This document shows, piece after piece, positions 1 to 6,183 of a DNA stretch of 15,603 nucleotides (position 1 is the first letter of the stretch; each line of letters starts with the position of its first letter). Source of the stretch: Spirochaetales bacterium. Lineage in GTDB: Bacteria; Spirochaetota; Spirochaetia; DTKZ01. The notes beneath the pieces were generated by a model. It searched no databases and was not told where the DNA came from. It saw only the letters and a list, made by a program, of their open reading frames with translations. The stretch is taken from positions 1-15,603 of the forward strand of contig JAISQU010000247.1 of assembly GCA_031274005.1 (NCBI GenBank), written 5' to 3'. The translations under genes were made by a program, and so were the position numbers.

Positions 1-114
1 GCGAGGTATCGTCGTTCTGTGAGGTATGGATTTTATGCGGGTCCATACCCCCTATAAACAAGATTTAACCGGGTTCAACACGCCCTGAAGGGCGGGGTAT
101 GGACCCGCTTGCGA
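1..114 (-). mobile_element. Non-autonomous IS200/IS605-type (PATE-like) element, copy 1, cut by window edge
   Basis: This non-coding stretch is the same as 15085-15198 except at one base (G at 21, T at 15105). It carries a perfect 15-bp inverted repeat (37-51 with 94-108) enclosing a smaller hairpin (81-94, cgccctgaagggcg). An 8-bp alternative hairpin (23-30 with 42-49) shares its right arm with the large stem. On the minus strand the element lies immediately 3' of TTTGAT (complement of 115-120). The same hexamer adjoins copy 2, as expected for an IS200/IS605 left end next to its fixed target. About 22 bp of the other end lie outside the window. It interrupts the GntP permease gene. Family assignment is inferred from the ends and target; no transposase is visible. 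Confidence 0.75.
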
Positions 115-909
115 ATCAAAGGAGGCACGCACAACTCCATCGCCGAAGGGCCGCGCGGGAAAATCGGCGACGGATTTGAGGGCAATAAGAATGATGGGAA
201 TAAGGATGGGGGCAAAAGAGGCCGCTACCGACGGAAGTTTGCCGTATTGCTTCAAAAGCGTGTCAAGATCGGTTTTCGCGTTTGCTTCAATTTTATACTT
301 GACCGCCACTTTTGTAGCGTAAAAATATCCCGCCAGCATGATGGGAATGGAGACCAGAAGCCCCACTATGATAGTAAGGCCCAGGTCCGCTTTGAGGGTT
401 TCGGCGATGACGATAGGCCCGGGTGTCGGCGGAACAAGGCAGTGCGTAGCGTACAAACCGGAAGAAAGCGCGGTCGCCATGACGGCGAGAGAAACGCCGG
501 ATTTCTCAGCCAGGGCCCTGTTGATGGGCGAGAGGATAACAAAACCGGAATCGCAGAAAACGGGAATACTTGTGATGTACCCGGTAAGGCTCATCGTGAG
601 GGGCGCGCGCTTTTTTCCGACTATGCCCAGAATAAAATTGGCCATGGTAAGAGCGGCTCCGGTTTTTTCCAGAATGATTCCGATGATGGTACCCGAAGCG
701 ATGACAATACCAATGTTACCAAGAATTCCTCCAAATCCGCTTTTGATAATATTGATTGTCTTATCCACTCCCAGGCCTGATGCCATGCCGATAAAATATG
801 CCGATACCAGCATGGCGATAAACGGATGCCACTTGAATTTTGAAATGAGAATTATCATACCAACAACGCCGACAATAATAATTCCGAAAAGCATGACACC
901 TTGATCCAT
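52..909 (-). CDS. GntP-family gluconate/organic-acid permease, 3' part interrupted by mobile element
   Basis: This is the N-terminal 265 residues of a GntP/COG2610 permease (family usual length about 440). It is an inner-membrane proton-coupled importer of gluconate-like sugar acids or related compounds. Visible family traits are the hydrophobic N-terminus, the loop with SIPVFCDSGFVIL (about residues 114-126), and HCLVPPTPGPI (about 155-165). A strong ribosome site (aggagg) precedes the ATG at 909. Native sequence ends at the Phe-Asp encoded by TTTGAT (115-120 on the plus strand). The last 20 codons (SQAGPYP…KSCL) are read from the inserted element, and a TAG inside it ends the frame at 52. 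The C-terminal membrane half is missing here and may continue left of the window beyond the element. It is the last visible gene of a regulator-hydrolase-permease operon. The truncated protein is probably inactive, but precise excision could restore it. Confidence 0.85.
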   Translation of the reverse strand: MDQGVMLFGIIIVGVVGMIILISKFKWHPFIAMLVSAYFIGMASGLGVDKTINIIKSGFGGILGNIGIVIASGTIIGIILEKTGAALTMANFILGIVGKKRAPLTMSLTGYITSIPVFCDSGFVILSPINRALAEKSGVSLAVMATALSSGLYATHCLVPPTPGPIVIAETLKADLGLTIIVGLLVSIPIMLAGYFYATKVAVKYKIEANAKTDLDTLLKQYGKLPSVAASFAPILIPIILIALKSVADFPARPFGDGVVRASFDSQAGPYPALQGVLNPVKSCL

Positions 910-931
910 ATTCTCCTCCTCGTTTATTTAA

Positions 932-948
932 ACTCCGCGCCGCGGAGT
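932..948 (-). terminator. Hairpin between hydrolase and permease genes (possible attenuator)
   Basis: A perfect 8-bp inverted repeat (actccgcg / cgcggagt) around a single base begins just past the hydrolase stop codon. On the minus strand it is followed by TTTAAAT. The run of T is short, so it is more likely a partial terminator or mRNA-stabilising hairpin that lowers permease expression than a full stop. Confidence 0.4.
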
Positions 949-952
949 CGGG

Positions 953-1795
953 TTACAAATACAGAGAGCTGCCGGTAACATTGTGATAAAAACGCTTCGC
1001 ATCCGTTTTCATCCGGCTTTGCACGGCTTTTCCCGAACAGTGCGCGATGCCAAAACACTTGCAGTTCAGGGACGCGGCATAGGTAATAAATTTTTTGACC
1101 CTTGAGGCCTTAGCGTCTATTAAATGTATTCCGCCAATGAGCGCGTTTATTCTTTTTTTGAAGCTCGCTTTTATGGCCTCAAGCATATTCATGATACCCG
1201 GATGGCTGCACGCGACCAGTACCGCCAGGCAATCGCCGGTTTCAGCTACGAGGCATATCTCGTCGCGAAAATCGTCGGTTTCAATTTTTCCGTTACGCTC
1301 CACGACAAAGGCGGGATTGTTTTTTTCTTCAGGAAAAATTCCTGGGAAACCGTTTACCGCCCATACGCCGGGAATAATTTCCCGCGTTACGGTGCGGGAA
1401 TTTCCGGCCCAAAGGCCCCGGTGATCAACGCCCATCGTTTGCAGCCACCGCGAATCAAAATCCACGCCTATATAGTTGTGCCCCCACCTGTGCCGCTTAT
1501 ACTTGGGATCAAAGAAATTTTCTCCTGTGATAAGGGGAATTCCGGAACCGTTTCTTTCATAAAAGGGACGAACACCGCCCGCGTGGTCATAGTGGGCGTG
1601 GCTTACAACAAGCGCCCGGACTGATTTTGTGTCTATGCGCAGTTTATCTGCGTTATAAAGAAACCCGGCTCCGGCTCCCGTGTCAAAAATTACAGCCTGC
1701 CCGTCGCGTTCCACATAAAACGACAAGCCATGCTCGTGAACAAGGTCTTGCCGGTCGCCTGCCGTGTTTTCGATTAAAGTTACTACTCTGAGCAT
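953..1795 (-). CDS. Metallo-beta-lactamase-fold hydrolase (COG1237-like)
   Basis: A 280-residue MBL-fold protein with the metal motif SHAHYDH (H66, H68, D70, H71) and later ligand candidates H198 (ACSHPG), H224 (GGIHLI) and possibly H252 (AHCSG). The arrangement fits the COG1237 group often labelled 7,8-dihydropterin-6-methyl-4-(beta-D-ribofuranosyl)aminobenzene-5'-phosphate synthase. That label is inherited from an archaeal homologue and should not be taken as the reaction here. No signal peptide is seen, so it is probably cytosolic. The ATG at 1795 overlaps the end of the regulator gene by 13 bp, which suggests translational coupling; a weak gggag lies upstream. The context with a FadR-type regulator and GntP permease suggests hydrolysis of a lactone, ester or phosphoester linked to sugar-acid metabolism (inference). 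Confidence 0.85.
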   Translation of the reverse strand: MLRVVTLIENTAGDRQDLVHEHGLSFYVERDGQAVIFDTGAGAGFLYNADKLRIDTKSVRALVVSHAHYDHAGGVRPFYERNGSGIPLITGENFFDPKYKRHRWGHNYIGVDFDSRWLQTMGVDHRGLWAGNSRTVTREIIPGVWAVNGFPGIFPEEKNNPAFVVERNGKIETDDFRDEICLVAETGDCLAVLVACSHPGIMNMLEAIKASFKKRINALIGGIHLIDAKASRVKKFITYAASLNCKCFGIAHCSGKAVQSRMKTDAKRFYHNVTGSSLYL

Positions 1796-2499
1796 AATTT
1801 TTTTTCTCCCAGCTTAAGGCCCAAATCTTTGATTGCCCGTGCAAGATGATTGGTCATAGCCTGAGCCGCCGCCTCGGGGTCTCCCGCTTCAATGGCGTCA
1901 AAAACGGCGCAGTGTTCGGTGATACTTGCCTCGGAACGTCCGGGGGTATGGAGGGTGGAAATCCAGCCTTCATGCAGCTCCGCCGTAAAGGTTTTCATTA
2001 ACTCATAGATGGTTCTGTTGCCGGAAACATGGGCAATCATGCGGTGGAACTCCTCATCAGCCTGTATCTGGGCCTCAATATCTTTATTTTTAACGGCGTA
2101 CCGAAACTCCTTGAGGACAGGTTTGAACCGCAGCCTGTCATTTTCGCTCCTCCGTTCCGCGGCCCTTGCCGCCGCGTGGGGTTCTATAAGCAGGCGAACC
2201 TCAAAATGTTCTTTCAAAAGTTCCTTATGGTTCGTCAGCCATTTTTTAAAAGGACTAAACAGGGCCGCTCCGGAAGGATCCTGCACAAAAATACCTTTCC
2301 CCTGCTCCACCCTTAGCCTGCCGGCCATTTCCATGATACGTATAGCTTCCCGAACAGAAGGGCGGCTTATTTCCAGAAGAATTGCCAGTTTGGGTTCCGA
2401 GGGAAGACGATCCCCCACTCCAAGCTTTTGTTCTTCTATAAGGCTGATAATGGCGTTTACCGCCAGTGATGACAGCTTTTGCTTTTTAACAGGCTGCAT
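1783..2499 (-). CDS. FadR-subfamily GntR transcriptional regulator
   Basis: A 238-residue regulator. The N-terminal winged helix-turn-helix (about 8-72) includes RLPSEPKLA and SRPSVREAIRIMEMAGRLRVEQGKG. The C-terminal all-helical FCD ligand-binding domain (about 95-225) has the metal/ligand residues D148, H152 (DEEFH), H196 (ITEH) and H218 (NHL). The start is placed at the ATG at 2499, not at the upstream in-frame start at 2667. A strong aggagg lies just ahead of it, the protein then begins where the family begins, and the longer version would run through the promoter and operator. It heads the operon with the MBL hydrolase and GntP permease. The perfect palindrome at 2506-2534 suggests autoregulation. 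FCD regulators of this type usually respond to small organic acids or sugar acids; the effector here is unknown. Confidence 0.92.
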   Translation of the reverse strand: MQPVKKQKLSSLAVNAIISLIEEQKLGVGDRLPSEPKLAILLEISRPSVREAIRIMEMAGRLRVEQGKGIFVQDPSGAALFSPFKKWLTNHKELLKEHFEVRLLIEPHAAARAAERRSENDRLRFKPVLKEFRYAVKNKDIEAQIQADEEFHRMIAHVSGNRTIYELMKTFTAELHEGWISTLHTPGRSEASITEHCAVFDAIEAGDPEAAAQAMTNHLARAIKDLGLKLGEKKLCSE

Positions 2500-2505
2500 A
2501 TTCCT

Positions 2506-2534
2506 CCTGTAAACTTGTTTGACAAGTTTACAGG
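2506..2534. promoter_or_regulatory. Perfect inverted-repeat operator in front of the GntR regulator gene
   Basis: Arms cctgtaaacttg (2506-2517) and caagtttacagg (2523-2534) are exact reverse complements separated by tttga. The site lies between the predicted -10 box and the ATG at 2499, and its edge overlaps the ribosome site. A FadR-type repressor bound here would block initiation of its own operon. Binding by this particular regulator is inferred from position and symmetry. Confidence 0.75.
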
Positions 2535-2536
2535 TA

Positions 2537-2565
2537 AGAGTAAAGGAGAAATTTATATTTGTCAA
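2537..2565 (-). promoter_or_regulatory. Sigma-70-like promoter for the regulator-hydrolase-permease operon
   Basis: On the minus strand a perfect TTGACA (complement of 2560-2565) is followed after 17 bp by TACTCT (complement of 2537-2542), an imperfect -10 box. The predicted start of transcription falls in the palindromic operator at 2506-2534. Confidence 0.55.
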
Positions 2566-2634
2566 GAAAAAAATCTCTTTAGGGGCGCAACATTTTTTTC
2601 GCGCAAAATCGTCGGAAGCCCCCGGGCCGCGCAA

Positions 2635-2728
2635 GGGATAGGAGCGGAAATCCCGCAGGGCCGCCATTGGGCGGACCGAGGAATTGGAGCGGATAGCCCG
2701 GCCCCGCCGCCGAGAAGCGGCGGCGGGG
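2635..2728. repeat. GC-rich intergenic block with direct repeat and several hairpins
   Basis: An 18-bp unit occurs twice in direct orientation (2638-2655 and 2683-2700, 15 of 18 matching, core GGAGCGGA). It is interleaved with hairpins: gggat/atccc (2635-2654), ccgcc/ggcgg (2661-2674) and a very strong 11-bp stem ccccgccgccg/cggcggcgggg (2702-2728, loop agaag). No T-run follows. Open frames across it look like shadows, with no ribosome site or family match. It could be a dispersed genomic repeat or a structured RNA; on present evidence the class is unknown. It fills most of the gap between the divergent operons. Confidence 0.5.
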
Positions 2729-2765
2729 ATGCGCCCATCTCCTTCTTCAACTTCTTACCGTTCAC

Positions 2766-2794
2766 TTGTATAAACACGCTTTTCCCTGTAAACT
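2766..2794 (+). promoter_or_regulatory. Candidate promoter of the DUF1445 gene with an operator half-site
   Basis: TTGTAT (2766-2771) and TAAACT (2789-2794) are spaced by 17 bp, upstream of the plus-strand gene at 2855. The nine bases cctgtaaac (2785-2793), overlapping the -10 box, match one arm of the regulator palindrome. The FadR-type regulator may therefore also act on this divergent operon (inference). Confidence 0.4.
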
Positions 2795-2854
2795 ATCCGC
2801 AGATTGGAAACTTTGCCTTTCCCTTCTAAAAGGCATGTAGTAAGGAGGTTACCT

Positions 2855-3646
2855 ATGGCTGTTGATTATGTTTCGATGTCCCCAAAAGAGGCGCGGGCCA
2901 TTATCCGCGAAGGAAAATACACAAAGCAGACTTCGGGGATGTGCGCGGGTTACGCGCAGGCAAACCTCGCGGTGCTTCCCGCAGAGTACGCCTATGATTT
3001 TCTCCTTTTTACGCAGAGGAATCCGAAATCCTGCCCTGTTCTGGAAGTCAGCGACAAGGGAAGCAGACTGCTAAAATTCATCGCGCCGGAAGCGGATATC
3101 GCGAAGGATATTCCCAAATACCGCATTTACAAAAACGGCGTTCTTGAGGGCGAATATACCGATGTCGCCCAATACTGGCGGGACGACCTTGTCAGCTTTT
3201 TGATTGGCTGTAGTTTTTCGTTTGAATCGGAGCTTCTGGCTTCCGATGTTCCGGTGCGGCATATTGAGGAAGACCGCAATGTTCCCATGTATATTACCTC
3301 GATAGAGTGCGTGCCCGCGGGCGTTTTTCACGGCAGGATGGTTGTAAGCATGCGGCCCATGCCCCACGATCAGGTAATACGCGCGGTAAACGTTACGGCC
3401 TCCATGCCCCGCGTACACGGCTGCCCCGTCCACATCGGCGACCCCGAGGTTATCGGCATCAAAGACATTCACAAACCCGAGTTCGGCGACAGCGTTACCA
3501 TAAAGCCGGACGAAGTCCCCGTGTTCTGGGCCTGCGGAGTAACGCCCCAATCCGTTGTTATGAGCGCCAAGCCTTCGTTCGCCATCACCCATGCCCCCGG
3601 ACACATGCTTATTACCGATGTGAAAAATACGCTGCTGAAATACTGA
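2855..3646 (+). CDS. DUF1445 family protein (putative hydro-lyase / D-glutamate cyclase-like)
   Basis: A 263-residue protein of the DUF1445/YcsI family, full length for the group. Recognisable stretches are VRHIEEDRNVPMYITSI (about 134-150), the PAGVFHG and VVSMRPMP blocks (154-170), the HGCPVHIGDP block (188-197), and VPVFWACGVTPQ with ITHAPGHM (221-251). The family is annotated as putative hydro-lyase, and the mammalian mitochondrial relative converts D-glutamate to 5-oxoproline. The bacterial reaction is less certain, so a D-amino-acid or hydroxy-acid substrate is only suggested. The start at 2855 follows taaggagg with good spacing; an upstream in-frame ATG at 2804 lacks one. No signal peptide or membrane segments are seen. 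It is the first gene right of the regulatory region and may share control with the operon on the other strand. Confidence 0.85.
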   Translation: MAVDYVSMSPKEARAIIREGKYTKQTSGMCAGYAQANLAVLPAEYAYDFLLFTQRNPKSCPVLEVSDKGSRLLKFIAPEADIAKDIPKYRIYKNGVLEGEYTDVAQYWRDDLVSFLIGCSFSFESELLASDVPVRHIEEDRNVPMYITSIECVPAGVFHGRMVVSMRPMPHDQVIRAVNVTASMPRVHGCPVHIGDPEVIGIKDIHKPEFGDSVTIKPDEVPVFWACGVTPQSVVMSAKPSFAITHAPGHMLITDVKNTLLKY

Positions 3647-3703
3647 TAGTACTTCGTTGGACTAAAGACACAGATAAAGAAGAACACAGCCCCGTAAACC
3701 TGC

Positions 3704-3729
3704 CTCTGTTCCGTAGACCCGGAACAGAG
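3704..3729 (+). terminator. Hairpin after the DUF1445 gene
   Basis: A perfect 10-bp stem ctctgttccg/cggaacagag with a six-base loop lies 57 bp past the stop codon. It has no T-run, so it may be a processing or stabilising hairpin working with the next one. Confidence 0.35.
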
Positions 3730-3735
3730 AGAATT

Positions 3736-3770
3736 AACGGCATAGGCTTTCGTATACGCCTGGCCGTTTT
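3736..3770 (+). terminator. Likely intrinsic terminator between the DUF1445 and aldolase genes
   Basis: The stem aacggc/gccgtt (3736-3741 with 3763-3768) extends inward with aggc/gcct around an AT-rich loop and is followed by TTTT. It lies upstream of the aldolase promoter and so separates the two transcription units. Confidence 0.5.
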
Positions 3771-3811
3771 GCTCAGCGGTATTTTAAAACCGGTTCAATT
3801 GAAAAATCTTA

Positions 3812-3839
3812 TTGCATATCCGCAAACCCGTGTTATACT
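3812..3839 (+). promoter_or_regulatory. Extended -10 promoter for the aldolase-kinase-dehydrogenase operon
   Basis: TTGCAT (3812-3817), a 16-bp spacer, then TATACT (3834-3839) preceded by TGT, an extended -10 signature. It lies about 30 bp ahead of the aldolase ATG at 3868, which has its own aggagg ribosome site. Confidence 0.6.
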
Positions 3840-3867
3840 GAAAAAGTCTTAAAGGAGGTTTGACGGC

Positions 3868-4587
3868 ATGGTAAATCTCGCGAAGCTCGATAAATGGGCG
3901 CTGGGCAAGTGCTTTGATCATAGCGTGCTGCCCAAAAACACGGTGGAGGCTGATATACGTGCGGGGTGCCGGGAGGCGGTAAAGTACAACTGCGCCGCTT
4001 TTTATTCCGCGAGTCCTTTCTGGACGCCGGTAGTCGTGGAGGAACTGGCGGGTACGGATGTGCTGCCCGCAACAGGCATAGCTTTTCCCTTCGGCGCGGC
4101 GCCGTCCAGGGTCAAGGCTCTGGAAACGGAGATTGCCGTACAGGCCGGCTGCCGGGCGGTTGACCTGGTTATCAACGCGGGGGCTTTGAAAGACAAACGC
4201 TACGGCGTTATAAAAGAAGAGCTGCGGGATTTCAAAAAAGCCGCGGGGGGCGCCCTCACCAAGGTTATACTTGATGTGTATTTTCTTTCAGGCGAGGATA
4301 TCGCCGCCGGCTGCAAACTGATTGCCGAAGCGGGTTGTGATTACGCAAAGACGGCCACGGGCCAGTTTGAGGGGCCGACGATGGACCAGTTCCTTATCAT
4401 GAAAAAAACCCTTGAGGGAACTCCCGTGAGGCTCAAGGTCGCGGGAGTCAAATTCCCCCGGCCCCAGAACGCCTACGCTTTTCTTCTGGCAGGAGCGGAC
4501 CTTATCGGCACGCGCGCCGCCGTTGAAATTATCGAGGCCCTGGACCAGATGCGCGAAATTGGTCTTGTGCCTGCCTACCGGCCATAA
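3868..4587 (+). CDS. deoC: DeoC-family aldolase, divergent
   Basis: A 239-residue TIM-barrel aldolase of the deoxyribose-phosphate aldolase family. D99 in AVDLVINAGAL matches the catalytic Asp. K161 in DYAKTATG matches the Schiff-base Lys. K190 in RLKVAG matches the second conserved Lys. Several positions differ from the classical enzyme: the usual GGIRT after the second Lys is GVKFP, the C-terminal GTSS/GASS phosphate-binding stretch reads GTRAA, and the N-terminal IDHTLL is FDHSVL. Chemistry is therefore probably retained (Schiff-base aldol cleavage), while recognition of the phosphate or substrate may differ. The start at 3868 follows aaaggagg. The gene opens an operon with an FGGY kinase 17 bp downstream and a glycerol-dehydrogenase-like gene. 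The standard reaction (deoxyribose 5-phosphate to glyceraldehyde 3-phosphate plus acetaldehyde) is not assured. Confidence 0.8.
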   Translation: MVNLAKLDKWALGKCFDHSVLPKNTVEADIRAGCREAVKYNCAAFYSASPFWTPVVVEELAGTDVLPATGIAFPFGAAPSRVKALETEIAVQAGCRAVDLVINAGALKDKRYGVIKEELRDFKKAAGGALTKVILDVYFLSGEDIAAGCKLIAEAGCDYAKTATGQFEGPTMDQFLIMKKTLEGTPVRLKVAGVKFPRPQNAYAFLLAGADLIGTRAAVEIIEALDQMREIGLVPAYRP

Positions 4588-4604
4588 ACATTAAGGAGGC
4601 AAAC

Positions 4605-6161
4605 ATGGCTCAGTATGTTATGGGTATAGACGTCGGCACCACAGGATCAAAGGCTATGGTGTTCGACCTTGCGGGAAACATTATCGGGAAGGGCTACAGG
4701 GAATACAAGCTGAACGAACCCGGGCCGAACCGGGTGGAGGTGGGAGCGGAGTTCTTGCTGGGCATTACCTTTGAGGCGGTAAAGGACGCGGTGGACGACG
4801 CGAAAGTCCCCAAAGAGGAAATTCTCGCCATAGGTTTTTCGGTGAATCGCTCCAGCTTCTGCCTTATGGACAAAGACCTCAAGGTTATAGACGACAAAAT
4901 GTATATCTGGCTCGACTCCCGCGCCGAAAGCATTATGGAAGAAATGAACGCGAAAATTTCGCCGCAGAGGCGCAACGAGGTTACCGGAATGCCCGGCTAC
5001 AATATTTTCGCGGCGGCGAAATACTACTGGATAAAAAAGAATGAGCCCCAAACCTACGCAAAAACAAAATATTTTTCCACTGTGGCCAGTTATATCATGC
5101 ACGGTTTCGGCTCCGATAAATTCGCGGTGGAGATTTCCGACGGCACGGTAACGGGTCTTATGGACGTACAGACTCTGGACTGGTCAAAGGAGATGGCGGA
5201 TAAGCTCGGCTTTGACCCCGCGAAGTTTCCGCCCCTGTGCAGGCCCGGCGAGGTGGTGGGAACCATCAAGGCCGATGTGGCCGCGAAGACGGGCCTCGCG
5301 GCGGGCACAAAAATCGTGGCCGGTTCGGGCGACCAGCAGCTCGCGGCCATGGGCGCGGGGGTTATACGCGATGGGGCTGTGTCCCTTACCATAGGAACCT
5401 TCGGGCTTCTGGCCATAGGCCTCGCGAAGCCGGATTTCACGGCCCTTACGGGAATGATGATTCCCTCCTCCCCCATCCTCGGGGTGTTCGAGGTCGAAGG
5501 CCCCCAGGTTTCCGGCGCGACCTGTTACCGCTGGCTGCGCGACACCCTCTGCGCCGAAGACGCGCAAGAGGCGGGCAAAAAGGGAATAGACCCCTACGTT
5601 GTTATGGGCGAAAAATATATTCAGAAATCACCTCCGGGGAGTAACGGGGTGATTTTTTATTCCGCCCTTTTTGGTTCGGGCTATCCTACCTGGGACACCA
5701 ACGCCACGGGTATGTTTCTGGGGCTGCGCAGCACCCATACCAAGGCCGATATGGTGAGGGCCGTAATGGAAGGCGTTACCCTTGAATCGCGGCACATTCT
5801 TGAATCCGTCCTCGCCGCGGGGGTCAAAATGGAAGATGTCATTACCATCACCGGAGGCGCCTCAAAGTCGCGGGAGTGGCGCCAGATGACGGCCGACATC
5901 ATGAACCGCAAAATCCGTACCCTCAATGTTCCGGACGCCTCGCTTGTGGGCGCCGCGGGGCTTGCCGCCATGGGGACGGGTTTGTTTAAAAACCTTGATG
6001 ATATGGCGGGTTCGATGATCCGTTTTGGAGAGGTGTACAGCCCTGTTCCCGCGAATGTGGAGGTCTACAATAAAACCTTCGCCGTTTACAGGGACGCGTA
6101 CTTCGGCCTGAAAGAAAAAAATGTTTTCAGCCGTCTGGCTCAGCTGCGGCCTGAAACATAA
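4605..6161 (+). CDS. FGGY-family carbohydrate kinase (xylulokinase-like)
   Basis: A 518-residue sugar kinase of normal family length. The N-terminal FGGY domain starts with the phosphate-binding GIDVGTTGSKAMVFD (7-21) and has a substrate-side WLDSRA (102-107). The catalytic base is D243 in AGSGDQQLAAMGAG. The C-terminal domain has PPGSNG (343-348) and the adenosine motif ITGGASKSREWRQM (415-428). It phosphorylates a sugar or polyol with ATP in the cytosol. It resembles XylB-type members most, but the substrate in this family cannot be told from motifs alone. A good taaggagg precedes the ATG. It sits between the aldolase and dehydrogenase genes with short gaps, implying one mRNA. A terminator-like hairpin with six T lies inside the coding sequence at 5625-5658. 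Confidence 0.9.
   Translation: MAQYVMGIDVGTTGSKAMVFDLAGNIIGKGYREYKLNEPGPNRVEVGAEFLLGITFEAVKDAVDDAKVPKEEILAIGFSVNRSSFCLMDKDLKVIDDKMYIWLDSRAESIMEEMNAKISPQRRNEVTGMPGYNIFAAAKYYWIKKNEPQTYAKTKYFSTVASYIMHGFGSDKFAVEISDGTVTGLMDVQTLDWSKEMADKLGFDPAKFPPLCRPGEVVGTIKADVAAKTGLAAGTKIVAGSGDQQLAAMGAGVIRDGAVSLTIGTFGLLAIGLAKPDFTALTGMMIPSSPILGVFEVEGPQVSGATCYRWLRDTLCAEDAQEAGKKGIDPYVVMGEKYIQKSPPGSNGVIFYSALFGSGYPTWDTNATGMFLGLRSTHTKADMVRAVMEGVTLESRHILESVLAAGVKMEDVITITGGASKSREWRQMTADIMNRKIRTLNVPDASLVGAAGLAAMGTGLFKNLDDMAGSMIRFGEVYSPVPANVEVYNKTFAVYRDAYFGLKEKNVFSRLAQLRPET
5625..5658 (+). terminator. Terminator-like hairpin inside the FGGY kinase gene
   Basis: The stem aaatcacc/ggtgattt (5625-5632 with 5648-5655) is extended inward by ccg/cgg and ends in a run of six T (5653-5658). 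It encodes the conserved PPGSNG region without frame damage. It may simply follow codon choice, or it may cause premature termination when translation slows. Confidence 0.3.
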
Positions 6162-6183
6162 AGAAAATAAGGAGGTTACTGCC

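Noticed and set aside
1..114. CRISPR-like or phage attachment repeat
   Set aside because: Only two copies 15 kb apart, no spacers, no integrase or tRNA nearby; the split genes and TTTGAT flank point to transposition.
109..904. Long plus-strand frames opposite the GntP permease
   Set aside because: The minus-strand frame gives a clear membrane protein with family motifs and a strong ribosome site; the opposite frames are arginine-rich shadows.
1783..2667. Longer form of the GntR regulator starting at 2667
   Set aside because: The extra 56 residues are unlike the family and would run through the promoter and operator; the ATG at 2499 has an ideal ribosome site.
2562..2829. Open frames on both strands across the regulator/DUF1445 gap
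   Set aside because: They cover GC-rich hairpins, are low in complexity (proline/glycine runs), and have no ribosome site or family resemblance.
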